DNA of 42,153 nucleotides, taken from the NCBI GenBank assembly GCA_022844225.1, contig JALHMC010000035.1, forward strand, positions 1 through 42,153, given 5' to 3'. Of the stretch, positions 7,419 to 16,241 are shown in pieces; positions within the stretch are counted from its first letter, which is position 1, and each line of letters opens with the position of its first letter. Origin of the DNA: Hyphomicrobiaceae bacterium. Its GTDB lineage: Bacteria > Pseudomonadota > Alphaproteobacteria > Rhizobiales > Hyphomicrobiaceae. The notes under the pieces were generated by a model. That model was not told the DNA's origin and did not search any database. It saw only the letters and a program-made list of their open reading frames with translations. The position numbers and the translations under genes were made by a program.

Positions 7419-8660
7419 ATGCACCTGATGTATTTCACCGAGCAGCCGATGTCGGCCTACGACGAAAAGGCTGGGCTCGAATACGGCGCGACAGCGCTCA
7501 CCTTCTCCAACAAGCACTTCGACCCGGTCGAAGGCAGCCGGCTCTACAACGAGTTCCTCGAACAATACCTCAAGGTCGAGGAAGTCGGCATCGACGGCAT
7601 CATGCTCAATGAGCACCATAATGCGCCGTTCTGCATGCAGGCCAAGACCAACATGTTCGCCGCCATCCTCGCGGCCGTGACCAAAAAGGTGAAGATCGTC
7701 ATCCTCGGCAATCCGCTGCCGCTGGCCGAGAACCCGATCCGGCTGGCGGAAGAGCTGGCGATGATCGACATGATTTCGAAGGGCCGCCTCGTGTCCGGCT
7801 TCGTTCGCGGCGGCGGTCAGGAACAGCTTTCAGCCGGCGTCAACCCCGCCTTTAACCGCGAACGTTTCGTCGAAGCCCACGACCTCGTCGTCAAGGCCTG
7901 GACCCAGCCGGGACCGTTCCGCCACGAAGGCACTCACTATCAGCATCGCGTCGTCAACCCTTGGGCTGTGCCGCTGCAGAAGCCCTATCCGCGTGTCTGG
8001 ATTCCCGGCGTCATCAGCAAGGAAACCGTGATCTGGACGGCGCAGCAGCGCTATCCCTACATCGCGCTCAATACCTCAATCGAGGACACCAAGAAGATCT
8101 GGGCGCTCTACGACCAGACGGCAGCAGAGTGCGGCTACGAGTCGGGCCCCGAGAATCGAGGCTATCTCGCTCGCATCCATGTGGCCGACGACGAGGCAAC
8201 GGCCGTCAAGAACGCTCGCGAGTTTACCTGGATGCAAGGCGAATTCACCGGCCTTGCCCATCCCGTGTGGGCGAACCCGGCTGGCTACTTCTCACCGAGC
8301 AGCCGACGCTCATTTGTCGAGTTCGCGGTCGGTCGATCGCAGAACCCGCGAGGCGCGATGTCGTTCGAACAACAGCTCGAAAGCGGCATGATCATGGCCG
8401 GAACCCCCAAGCAGGTGTTGCCCCGCATTCGGCATCTCCTCGAAGAGACGCGACCCGGCATCATGGCGGTCTGGGCGCAAGATGGCAAAGTCAGCCAGAA
8501 GGACTCCCTGCGTTGTATCGAGCTGCTGGGGACCGAAGTTTTCCCGCAAGTGCGCGAGTGGTCGAAAGAGCTGGGCCTCAACAGCCCGTTCGAAGCTGAT
8601 GCACCAGTCCACCTCAACTACTCGAAGGACTTGAAGAAGAAGCCGGTCGCGGCAGAATAG
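7419..8660 (+). CDS. LLM-class (luciferase-like) flavin-dependent monooxygenase
   Basis: A 413-residue TIM-barrel protein of the bacterial luciferase-like superfamily. It begins MHLMYFTEQPM and contains GIMLNEHHNAPFC, the strand IVILGNPLPL followed by NPIRLAEELAMIDMISKGRL, and GFVRGGGQEQLSAGVNP, all typical of FMN-dependent members. Such enzymes use reduced flavin delivered by a separate reductase to hydroxylate or cleave small organic substrates in the cytoplasm. No reductase gene is adjacent, so the flavin must come from elsewhere. The gene is tightly linked to the preceding alpha/beta-hydrolase-like gene and is followed by a palindromic element, then the GMC oxidoreductase. The ribosome-binding site is CAGGGAGA. 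Confidence 0.9.
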   Translation: MHLMYFTEQPMSAYDEKAGLEYGATALTFSNKHFDPVEGSRLYNEFLEQYLKVEEVGIDGIMLNEHHNAPFCMQAKTNMFAAILAAVTKKVKIVILGNPLPLAENPIRLAEELAMIDMISKGRLVSGFVRGGGQEQLSAGVNPAFNRERFVEAHDLVVKAWTQPGPFRHEGTHYQHRVVNPWAVPLQKPYPRVWIPGVISKETVIWTAQQRYPYIALNTSIEDTKKIWALYDQTAAECGYESGPENRGYLARIHVADDEATAVKNAREFTWMQGEFTGLAHPVWANPAGYFSPSSRRSFVEFAVGRSQNPRGAMSFEQQLESGMIMAGTPKQVLPRIRHLLEETRPGIMAVWAQDGKVSQKDSLRCIELLGTEVFPQVREWSKELGLNSPFEADAPVHLNYSKDLKKKPVAAE

Positions 8661-8665
8661 GGCAG

Positions 8666-8700
8666 CCCCCTCCCCCCTTGCACTCTGCGAGGGGAGAGGG
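8666..8700. repeat. GC-rich palindromic hairpin, REP-like
   Basis: An intergenic inverted repeat between the monooxygenase and the GMC oxidoreductase. The left arm is C-rich (8666-8677) and the right arm is GGGGAGAGGG (8691-8700), with a loop of about 13 bases and one bulge. There is no T-run after it, so a simple intrinsic terminator is unlikely. The sequence style resembles dispersed CCCTCTCCCC-type palindromes of Rhizobiales intergenic regions; no second copy was noticed in this window. It could stabilise the upstream mRNA 3' end or attenuate read-through. Confidence 0.5.
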
Positions 8701-8762
8701 TCATCAAATTTCGACCGTAACCACGCGCCGGATGCGCCGTGGGCATCTGAAGGCGCACGAGA

Positions 8763-10505
8763 ATGACTTACGACTTCATCATCGTCGGCGGTGGCTCGGC
8801 AGGCTCGGTGCTGGCCAACCGTCTCTCGGCGCGCTCCTCGAACAAGGTGCTGCTGCTCGAAGCCGGCCCCGACACCCCGCACGGCAAGGTGCCGGCCGAG
8901 ATCCTCGACAGCTACCCGGGCACGGCCTACTTCGATCCGCGCTTCCACTGGACCGAACTCAAGGTCCGCACCGAGGTCGTCAGCCACAACAATCCGGACG
9001 AAGCCTCGAAGCCACCGCTTCGCAAATACGAGCAGGCGCGTGTGCTCGGCGGCGGCTCCTCGATCAACGGCCAGCTTGCCAACCGAGGCGCGCCGACCGA
9101 TTTCCAGATCTGGGAGGAGCGCGGCGCCAAGGGCTGGGGCTGGAACGACGTGCTCCCCTATTTCAAGAAGGTCGAGCGCGATATGGATTTCGACGGTCCC
9201 TTCCATGGCAAGGAGGGCCGTATCCCCGTTAGGCGCATTTTTCCGGATCTGTGGACCGAGCATGCGAAGGCGACCGGGAAAGCCTTCGAGACCCTGGGCT
9301 TCGAGTATATTCCCGACCAGAACGGCGAGTTCAAGGACGGCTATTTCCCGCTCACCATTTCGAACGCGTTCGAGCGGCGCGTGTCTGCGGCGATCGGCTA
9401 TCTCGATCCCGGAACGCGCATGCGCAGCAATCTCGAGATATCGACCGAGACAGTCGTCTCGGAGCTGATGTTCGAAGGCGCGACGTGCGTCGGTGTGAAG
9501 GCGCGCGTCAAAGGTCACCCGCAGGAATTCCGTGCAAAAGAGGTGATCCTGTCGTCGGGCGCGATCCATTCGCCGGCGCATCTGATGCGCGCGGGCATCG
9601 GCCCGGTCGGGCACCTGAAGGACCTTGGCATCGAGGTGCGCGCGGCGCTGCCCGGCGTCGGCCAGCAGCTGATGGATCATCCGTCGATCGCAGTGTCAGC
9701 CTACCTGAAGAAGCATGGCCGCATGAACGAGTTCACCCGGCGGCACCTGCTGGTCGGCTTGCGTTACTCGTCAAAAATCGACGGTATCCCACCGGGCGAC
9801 ATGTTCGCCGCCGCGGTAACGAAATCGGCTTGGCATGCGGTCGGCGAGCGCATCGCGTCCTTCATCATCTTCGTCAACCGCACATGCTCCGAGAAGGGGG
9901 AGGTGAAGCTCGTTTCAAAGGATTGGCGGGAAGAGCCGCTGGTCGAGTTCAACCTCCTGTCCGACCGGCGTGACCTCGATCGCCTGATGACCAGCTTCCG
10001 CATGATGGGCCGGCTCTACGGCACTCCTGCCATGCAGAACGTGACGACCGATCCGTTCCCCGCAACCTATTCCGACCGCGTTCGCGCGCTTGGCATCGTC
10101 AATGCGAAGAACAAGCTCGTCACGCAGGTAGCTGGCCGGGTGTTGGACATTCCGGGCCCGCTGCGAACCTACTTGATCAACAACATCATCACCGAGGGCT
10201 TCACCTTCGACCAGGTCATGGCCGACGACGAGGCGCTGGAAGCCTTTGTGCGCAAGGCCACGATCGGCGTGTGGCACGCCTCGTGCTCCTGCCGCATGGG
10301 CGCCGACGGCGATCCTATGGCTGTGACGGACAATCGTGGTCGCGTCCGAGGGGGCATCAGAGGGCTGCGCGTGGTAGACGCCTCGATCTTCCCGATCGTG
10401 CCGAGTGCGAACACCAACTTCCCGACTCTGATGACCGCCGAGAAGATCGCTGATGCGATACTCGAGGAGCAGAACTCAGGTGTGGGGCGAAGCGCTATGG
10501 CCTGA
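8763..10505 (+). CDS. GMC-family FAD-dependent oxidoreductase (choline-dehydrogenase-like)
   Basis: A 580-residue glucose-methanol-choline family flavoprotein. The N-terminal FAD site is DFIIVGGGSAGSVLANRLS, followed by the GMC signature around YEQARVLGGGSSING and by the second signature around VILSSGAIHSPAHLMRAGIG. The active-site pair is His505 in VWHASCSCRMG and Asn550 (or Asn552) in SANTNFPT. It oxidises a primary or secondary alcohol using FAD. It has no signal peptide, so it is cytoplasmic or peripheral. The substrate is unknown; its place after the decarboxylase-like and monooxygenase genes suggests an alcohol intermediate of the same pathway. It is separated from them by a palindrome, so it may be transcribed at a different level. 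The ribosome-binding site is weak. Confidence 0.92.
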   Translation: MTYDFIIVGGGSAGSVLANRLSARSSNKVLLLEAGPDTPHGKVPAEILDSYPGTAYFDPRFHWTELKVRTEVVSHNNPDEASKPPLRKYEQARVLGGGSSINGQLANRGAPTDFQIWEERGAKGWGWNDVLPYFKKVERDMDFDGPFHGKEGRIPVRRIFPDLWTEHAKATGKAFETLGFEYIPDQNGEFKDGYFPLTISNAFERRVSAAIGYLDPGTRMRSNLEISTETVVSELMFEGATCVGVKARVKGHPQEFRAKEVILSSGAIHSPAHLMRAGIGPVGHLKDLGIEVRAALPGVGQQLMDHPSIAVSAYLKKHGRMNEFTRRHLLVGLRYSSKIDGIPPGDMFAAAVTKSAWHAVGERIASFIIFVNRTCSEKGEVKLVSKDWREEPLVEFNLLSDRRDLDRLMTSFRMMGRLYGTPAMQNVTTDPFPATYSDRVRALGIVNAKNKLVTQVAGRVLDIPGPLRTYLINNIITEGFTFDQVMADDEALEAFVRKATIGVWHASCSCRMGADGDPMAVTDNRGRVRGGIRGLRVVDASIFPIVPSANTNFPTLMTAEKIADAILEEQNSGVGRSAMA

Positions 10506-10709
10506 CCTCACGGCCGAGCGCGACAGCGTATAGACGTCCGGCTGCATAGCGGCATAACCAGCGAACCACGCAATCACGAGCTCGATTACGATCAGCAGTT
10601 TACGCACCAAGGATATCTCCGAGGCGCCGTGGCGAGGTACATGCGTGAGACATCAGCCCCGCAATGCGACCAGGAAATGACTGCACTCACATCCCGCGCG
10701 CGCAGCCCA

Positions 10710-11033
10710 TCAGCCGGACGGCGTCGGGATCGGCAGCGGGAACCACTTAGGCTGCCACCAATGGAGCGCCATCTGCACCGTCCCAGGTGCAATAAGGTAG
10801 GCGATTCCGAATAAGGCCACGACAACAACGAGCAGGACTAGAATCGTGCCCGACAAAGGGACACGGTAGCTGAGACCGGTCCCGGGGATGCCCACCGTGA
10901 CCATCTTCCTTCCGGTCGAGCCGACATTGACTGTCGCTCCGTGGCCTCCGACGCTCGCGCTCACTCCCGACTTTGAGAGATTGATGTAGACGCCGGGGAA
11001 AATCTTGATGCGCTTCTGGAAGCGAAGGCCCAT
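10710..11033 (-). CDS. DUF4236 domain-containing membrane protein
   Basis: A 107-residue protein. Residues 1-55 match DUF4236, a glycine- and serine-rich beta domain recognisable from MGLRFQKRIKIFPGVYIN, LSKSGVSASVG and TVGIPGTGLSYR. A hydrophobic helix follows at 62-82, then a Trp/Pro-rich tail. The domain is widespread in bacteria and phages, usually fused to membrane helices, and its function is unknown. It stands alone: the genes on both sides are not obviously related, and the 200 bases between the GMC gene stop and this gene's stop show nothing recognisable. Confidence 0.85.
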   Translation of the reverse strand: MGLRFQKRIKIFPGVYINLSKSGVSASVGGHGATVNVGSTGRKMVTVGIPGTGLSYRVPLSGTILVLLVVVVALFGIAYLIAPGTVQMALHWWQPKWFPLPIPTPSG

Positions 11034-11138
11034 GGCTCACCCTTTCCGGTGATCGATTGGAAAGACGCCTACCTCGTTTCGACTCAAAGAATTAAACCGT
11101 CGCAGGACGAGCTGCAACCGTCCAGAACCGTATTTGCG

Positions 11139-12593
11139 CTAGGTCTTTCCTCGAAAGAGACCACCGAACCGCCGGAAGCCGTCCTCCACGCGCCGGACCT
11201 GCTCCTTGACCTGCCCCATCATGGTGCCCCGCTCGGCGAGCCGCTCCGACGCCGATACGGCATCGATCGTTTCTCTGTACTTCGCCCGATTGGCCTCGTC
11301 GGCTCTCAGAATATCCTCGCGCTCTTTGGCCGATAGCGGACCGACACGGCTCATGGGCGGGCGGATCAGTGTTCGTTGCACGATCGAAGGCTGGCCCTTG
11401 TCGTGCAGAACAGACACCAGCGCTTCACCGACACGAAGCTCCTGGATCACGCGTCCCGTATCGAGGGCCGGATTGGGTCGGAACGTCTCCGCGGCAGCAC
11501 GGATCGCGGCCTGCTCGCGCGGCGTGAAGGCACGGAGCGCGTGCTGGATGCGATTGCCGAGCTGGGCCGAGACCCGATCCGGCACATCGGACGGACTTTG
11601 CGTGACGTAGTACACGCCGACACCCTTGGAGCGGATGAGGCGGGTGACCCGCTCGATCTGCTCGAGGACCGCCTTCGGCGCATCGTTAAACAGGAGGTGC
11701 GCCTCGTCGAAAAGAAAGACGAGCTTGGGTTTATCAGGATCTCCGATCTCCGGCAGCTTCTCGAACAGCTCCGAGAGCATCCACAGCAAAAAGGTCGAAT
11801 AGAGTTTCGGCGTCTCCATCAGCTTCTCAGCGGCGAGAATATTGATCACACCGCGCCCATCGGGGGTGACCTTCATGAGATCGCCGATATCGAGCGCCGG
11901 CTCGCCGAAGAACTTCTCGGCGCCCTGCTGCTCAAGGACGAGCAGGCGGCGCTGGATCACGCCCACCGTCTGTGGGGCGATATTCCCATACTTTGATCGA
12001 AGCTCGCCGGCCCGTTGGCCAATCTCGTCGATCACGGCGCGCAGATCTTTCAGATCCTTGATGTGCATGCGAGCGTCGCCATCGGTCCGCTCGTCGGCCG
12101 CCCACCTGAAGGCAATGTTGAGCACACCCTCCTGCGGTTCGGTCAGGTCCAGAAGCCGAGAGAGCAGCACTGGCCCCATGCCATCCATGGTCGCGCGCAC
12201 GGGGTGCCCCCGCTCGGCGAGCACGTCCCAGAAGGCGACTGGAAACGCAGCGTTGCTATAACCCGCAAGGCCGATCTCCTCGGCGCGCTCGACCAGCTTC
12301 GGGTGGCGCGTGCCCTTGGCCGCGAGACCTGCGAGGTCGCCCTTGATGTCGGCGGCGAACACAGGGACGCCCGCTGCCGAGAAGCCCTCGGCAATGACTT
12401 GCAGCGTGACGGTCTTGCCAGTTCCAGTCGCGCCGGTGATCAGTCCGTGTCGATTGGCAAGCCGGAGTTCGATCGCCTCAGGCACGAGATCTCTGCCTTG
12501 CCGGCTGCAGCCAAGCAGCACGGCTCCGTCCTGCACGTAGTCCTTGGGATCGGCGCCCGGTGCCGGCCTCTCGTCGCTGGTCGTTTCGGACAT
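11139..12593 (-). CDS. HerA-like ATPase, DUF853 family
   Basis: A 484-residue P-loop ATPase of the DUF853 branch of the HerA/FtsK-like superfamily. Walker A is GATGTGKT (54-61), embedded in NRHGLITGATGTGKTVTLQ. Walker B is LVFLFDEAHLLF (about 293-304). A later VYYVTQSPSDVPD is the sensor-like segment, and the Arg-rich region around GNRIQHALRAFTP may supply an arginine finger. The family is common in Proteobacteria and predicted to be a hexameric translocase or helicase, but its cellular role is not established. The frame extends upstream, but the ATG at 12591-12593 has AGGAG before it and starts where the family starts. It is a single gene and no NurA-like nuclease is adjacent. Confidence 0.9.
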   Translation of the reverse strand: MSETTSDERPAPGADPKDYVQDGAVLLGCSRQGRDLVPEAIELRLANRHGLITGATGTGKTVTLQVIAEGFSAAGVPVFAADIKGDLAGLAAKGTRHPKLVERAEEIGLAGYSNAAFPVAFWDVLAERGHPVRATMDGMGPVLLSRLLDLTEPQEGVLNIAFRWAADERTDGDARMHIKDLKDLRAVIDEIGQRAGELRSKYGNIAPQTVGVIQRRLLVLEQQGAEKFFGEPALDIGDLMKVTPDGRGVINILAAEKLMETPKLYSTFLLWMLSELFEKLPEIGDPDKPKLVFLFDEAHLLFNDAPKAVLEQIERVTRLIRSKGVGVYYVTQSPSDVPDRVSAQLGNRIQHALRAFTPREQAAIRAAAETFRPNPALDTGRVIQELRVGEALVSVLHDKGQPSIVQRTLIRPPMSRVGPLSAKEREDILRADEANRAKYRETIDAVSASERLAERGTMMGQVKEQVRRVEDGFRRFGGLFRGKT

Positions 12594-13084
12594 GACGCTC
12601 AATCTCCTGGCCCGTTGCAGGCGCACCACCCGCAGCCCGCAGAGCGCACAACCGCGCTTCGAATCGGCGCGCGCGCCGAAGTTGTGTCTGCCGCCAACCG
12701 GGTCGGCATGCAAACACCTCCGACATCGGGCAGTGGGAACAACTCATACCACTGAGGCGAAAGGCACTCCACAGCTAGCGCAGCGGCAAACGCAAAGGGC
12801 GCCCGTCCGTCCGGAAGTCGCTAGTCGATGACTGCGATGAACAGACCTCGGCTACCAAGACGAGGTACGCTCCCCAAGGGCCAGCAGAACACTCGAACAC
12901 AACCATGGCGCGTCGTCGTTCGAAAGACGCCCACCCGTAGCCCGGCCGCAGCGTGACTGGAGCGTCTGGAGCCGAAACAGCAACACCGATGCCGAAGTCG
13001 CATCTGCGGGCCCGTAGACACTTCGACACGGGCAAACAGGCCGTGGTTCGATACCCCCACGCCTGCCCCGATCGCTTTCCGTTC
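12594..13084. other. 491-base intergenic region without a convincing gene
   Basis: This region lies between the start of the DUF853 gene and the terminator of the manganese catalase gene. Both strands carry open frames of up to about 103 codons, but none has a recognisable domain, a good ribosome-binding site or a protein-like composition. The longest begins immediately beyond the catalase terminator. The promoter of the DUF853 gene should lie near 12600-12700. Nothing else was recognised. Confidence 0.5.
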
Positions 13085-13115
13085 AAAAAAGTGCGCTTCG
13101 GATTCTGAAGCGCAC
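13085..13115 (-). terminator. intrinsic terminator of the manganese catalase gene
   Basis: Read on the reverse strand, a perfect 9-bp stem (GTGCGCTTC / GAAGCGCAC) with a 7-base loop is followed directly by six T residues (plus-strand A-run 13085-13090). It lies 10 bases beyond the catalase stop codon. This is the clearest rho-independent terminator in the window. Confidence 0.92.
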
Positions 13116-13124
13116 CCTTCGTCG

Positions 13125-14075
13125 TCAGAATTTCAGTGCCTGCCGCTTGGGTCGGGAGACTGTCACTTCCGCGGATCGTTGAACGGAGAGTTCCTGATCC
13201 ATGCGCTCAACGTCCCGCATCGATCGTTCCGAGCCGAGGATGTCCTGTTCGGTGAGGCCCTCGGTCTCTCGGACATGCCGGACAGGGTCGTCGATGAACG
13301 CCCATTCGCCCTGGTCCCACGGACCTTGCCCGTCATTCCAGGGGCCGCGCGTCCGGCCCTCGCCTTTCCGGCCGCGTCCTGCCTCGTCCTCGGACATATT
13401 GAAGTACGTATGCGTGAAGCGTGGATCTCCTTGCAGGACGCCCGGCGGGAAGTTGGGCTGAATGGTATCGAGCGCCGCGGAGAACATCTGGAAATGCGCG
13501 ATCTCGCGCGTCATCAGGAAGCGGAGACTGTCGCGAACGTGCTCGTCGTCGGTGAACTGCATCAAGTATTCGTAGACGATCTTCGCTCGACTCTCGGCCG
13601 CGATGTTGGACCGAAGATCCACGCTCAGATCACCGTTGGCGTTGACGTAATTGCCGCTCCAGGGCGTTCCGACCGAGTCGGTCACTGTCGGGCCGCCCCC
13701 GGACAGAACGAGGAACTGAGGATTGGTCAGCGCCTCATGGATGAAAGTCTCCTTCCCCGCCTTGCCGTTCATGACATGGGCGAGGCTTGAACGCTCGACC
13801 GCGTTCTTCATCTCGGGATTGACGCCGTCGAGAAGGAGAGTGATCAGCGCGCCCACGATCTCGAGGTGGCTGAACTCCTCCGTCGCGATGTCCATCAAGA
13901 GATCGTACTTCTCGGGGTATGCGCGGCGGCAGGTGAAAGCCTGGGTGAAATACTGCATGGCCGCCTTCAACTCGCCATTGCCGCCCCCGAACTGCTCCAG
14001 GAGCAGTCGGGCGAAACGGGGATCGGGCTCGCTCACGCGGACGTCGAACTGTAGTTCCTTGACGTGGTGAAACAT
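13125..14075 (-). CDS. manganese (non-haem) catalase
   Basis: A 316-residue di-manganese catalase that disproportionates hydrogen peroxide in the cytoplasm. The ligand set can be assigned: Glu35, Glu67 and His70 (ATEEFSHLE), Glu161 (AAESRAK) and His194 (REIAHFQMF), with the family spacings intact, including 33 residues between Glu161 and His194. The protein begins MFHHVKELQF as in the family. The longer open frame upstream is rejected because the ATG at 14073-14075 has CAGGAG before it. The C-terminal tail after about residue 230 is hydrophilic and rich in Gly, Arg and Trp (GRGRKGEGRTRGPWNDG), typical of proteobacterial members. It is monocistronic, with its own terminator, and divergent from the gamma-glutamyltransferase-family gene. 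Confidence 0.95.
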   Translation of the reverse strand: MFHHVKELQFDVRVSEPDPRFARLLLEQFGGGNGELKAAMQYFTQAFTCRRAYPEKYDLLMDIATEEFSHLEIVGALITLLLDGVNPEMKNAVERSSLAHVMNGKAGKETFIHEALTNPQFLVLSGGGPTVTDSVGTPWSGNYVNANGDLSVDLRSNIAAESRAKIVYEYLMQFTDDEHVRDSLRFLMTREIAHFQMFSAALDTIQPNFPPGVLQGDPRFTHTYFNMSEDEAGRGRKGEGRTRGPWNDGQGPWDQGEWAFIDDPVRHVRETEGLTEQDILGSERSMRDVERMDQELSVQRSAEVTVSRPKRQALKF

Positions 14076-14246
14076 TTTTGGCGCTCCTGAGACGAGTTGC
14101 GACTTCGAGGCCAACTCGGTCGAACCTGCGAAGTTCCCCGCCATGACCCAGGCTTTGCGGCACGCAACGGTGGTCGGCTTGCACGCCCTGGTGTGCGGCT
14201 TAATGGCGCCCTATGATGACCTTTTTCCTCTCCGGAGCCTGCACAA

Positions 14247-16040
14247 ATGGCCAACATTAACGCCGGCCCCTTCACCACGCGCCCCGAAATCGACGGCACG
14301 TTCGGCGTGGTCGCCACGACCCATTGGATCGCAACCGCCGTCGCGATGGGCATCCTCGAAAAGGGCGGCAACGCGTTTGACGCCGGCATCGCGGCCGCCT
14401 TCACGTTGCAGGTCGTCGAGCCGCATTTGTGCGGACCTGGCGGCGACGTCCCCGTCATGGTCTTCGACCAGAGAAAGCGTAAACCAGAGGTCATCTGCGG
14501 CCAGGGGCCTGCGCCCGCGGGAGCCACAATAGCGCATTACCGCGACCATCTCGGACTCGACATCATTCCCGGTACTGGCCTGCTGGCACCCTGCATTCCC
14601 GGCACCTTCGAGACCTACATGATGGTGCTCCGTGACTATGGCACGATGCGGTTGCGCGACGTCCTCGAGCCCTCGATCGGATATGCGCTCGGTGGCCATC
14701 CAATCGTCGAGAGAGCTTGCGTCACGATCCAGACGGTCAAGGAACTCTTCAAGCAGCATTGGCCAACGTCGGCCGCGGTCTATTTGCCCGGCGGAGACAC
14801 CCCACCTGCGGGCACTCTGTTCCGCAATCCCCAGCACGCGGAGACCTATCAGCGCATCCTCGCAGAGGCTGAAGCGGGTGGAGGCGGCAGGGATGTCGAG
14901 ATCGAGCGGGCTCGACGCGCCTGGAGCCATGGTTTCGTGGCCGAGGCCATCGATCAATTCTGCAGAACACAAGAGGTGATGGACGTCTCAGGACGGCGCC
15001 ATAAAGGCGTATTGACCGGTGCCGATATGGCGGGATGGCTGCCGACCGTCGAAGCGCCGGTCTCGCTCGACTACGGGCGTTTCACGCTTCTCAAGCCCGG
15101 CCCTTGGACGCAAGCGCCGGCCATGCTGCAGACGCTCGCCATCCTCAAAGGCTTCGATCTGGAGCGGTTGTCGGCCACCGATCCCGATTTCGTGCATCTT
15201 TGGATTGAAGCGGCCAAGCTCGCCTACGCTGACCGCGAGTCGTTCTACGGTGATCCGAAGTTCGCTGACGTGCCGATGGAGACGCTGCTCTCCGAGCGCT
15301 ACAACAACGACCGGCGCCGTCAAATCACGCAGTGGGCCAATATGGAGCAGCGTCCGGGCGTGATCGACGGTTACGGAGGGAAGGTGATCGTGAAGGAGGC
15401 ACCCAAGGGCGCCTTCGCCGGCGCCGGCGAGCCGACCGTCGGCAAGATGGGCGAAAGCAAGGGCGATACCGTACACATCGACATCATCGATAAAGCCGGC
15501 AACATGTTCACCGCCACGCCTTCCGGCGGCTGGCTCCAATCATCGCCGGTCATCCCGACACTCGGATGGCCTCTCGGCTCCCGGGCGCAGATGTTCTGGC
15601 TCGACGAGAGCCACCCAGGTGCCCTGATGCCGGGAAAGCGCCCACGCTCGACACTGTCCGTCGGCATGGCAATGCGTGACGGTCAACCGTACATGATCTG
15701 GGGCACGCCCGGCGGTGACCAGCAGGACCAGTGGAATTCGCAGCTCTTCCTGCGCCACGCCCATTTCGGCATGAACTTGCAGGAGGCAATCGATGCGCCC
15801 GCTTGGCACATCGAGCATTTTCCGGCGTCTTTCTGGCCGCGCGCCGCGCGCCCGGGCGTCGTCGTTGTTGAGGGGCAACTTCCAACCGCGACCATCAAGG
15901 AACTCGAACGCCGCGGGCACAAGGTCGAGGTTGGGCCCGATTGGTCGGAAGGTCGTCTCACCGCCGCCTCGCAAGATGGCATACGGCGAAAAGCCGCCGC
16001 CAATCCGCGCGGCATGCAAGGCTATGCGGCAGGGCGCTGA
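14247..16040 (+). CDS. gamma-glutamyltransferase family protein
   Basis: A 597-residue N-terminal-nucleophile hydrolase of the gamma-glutamyltransferase family. Conserved features are GGNAFDAGIAAAFTLQVVEPHLCGPGGD (about residues 40-67), the predicted autoprocessing Thr408 in KGDTVHIDIIDKAGNM, and RPRSTLSVGMAMRDGQPYMIWGTPGGDQQ, which corresponds to the small-subunit oxyanion region. Family members self-cleave into large and small subunits and transfer or hydrolyse gamma-glutamyl groups; this branch also includes cephalosporin-acylase-like enzymes. No signal peptide is visible, unlike periplasmic Ggt of E. coli, so a cytoplasmic amidase role is more likely than glutathione turnover in the periplasm. 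It is alone on its strand, with about 200 bases before chvI. Confidence 0.9.
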   Translation: MANINAGPFTTRPEIDGTFGVVATTHWIATAVAMGILEKGGNAFDAGIAAAFTLQVVEPHLCGPGGDVPVMVFDQRKRKPEVICGQGPAPAGATIAHYRDHLGLDIIPGTGLLAPCIPGTFETYMMVLRDYGTMRLRDVLEPSIGYALGGHPIVERACVTIQTVKELFKQHWPTSAAVYLPGGDTPPAGTLFRNPQHAETYQRILAEAEAGGGGRDVEIERARRAWSHGFVAEAIDQFCRTQEVMDVSGRRHKGVLTGADMAGWLPTVEAPVSLDYGRFTLLKPGPWTQAPAMLQTLAILKGFDLERLSATDPDFVHLWIEAAKLAYADRESFYGDPKFADVPMETLLSERYNNDRRRQITQWANMEQRPGVIDGYGGKVIVKEAPKGAFAGAGEPTVGKMGESKGDTVHIDIIDKAGNMFTATPSGGWLQSSPVIPTLGWPLGSRAQMFWLDESHPGALMPGKRPRSTLSVGMAMRDGQPYMIWGTPGGDQQDQWNSQLFLRHAHFGMNLQEAIDAPAWHIEHFPASFWPRAARPGVVVVEGQLPTATIKELERRGHKVEVGPDWSEGRLTAASQDGIRRKAAANPRGMQGYAAGR

Positions 16041-16241
16041 GCGCCGATCGCCCGCGCACACCGATCGCAATGCAGCCGAACGAGACCAAGGTTTTGCACC
16101 ATGGCGCTCCGTGCTCGGTTGGACTTGTCCTTCGCTTAGGTTAACATGGCGCTCGGGTGGCACGGTCGCCTGCCACATTTCGCACACGTTGGAGCCATAG
16201 AGGCGGCATGGGGCGCACTCGGGCCGCCGGGGACCAGACTC

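Noticed and set aside
8310..9680. 456-codon reverse open frame across the monooxygenase and GMC genes
   Set aside because: It is the antisense shadow of two well-supported genes; its composition (Arg/His/Asp-rich) is typical of complement frames in GC-rich DNA.
13048..13072. GGTTCGATACC, resembling a tRNA T-arm
   Set aside because: The flanking bases do not form the 5-bp T-stem and no acceptor, D or anticodon arms were found.
12775..13086. 103-codon reverse open frame downstream of the catalase gene
   Set aside because: It begins immediately after the catalase terminator, has no ribosome-binding site and no recognisable protein features.
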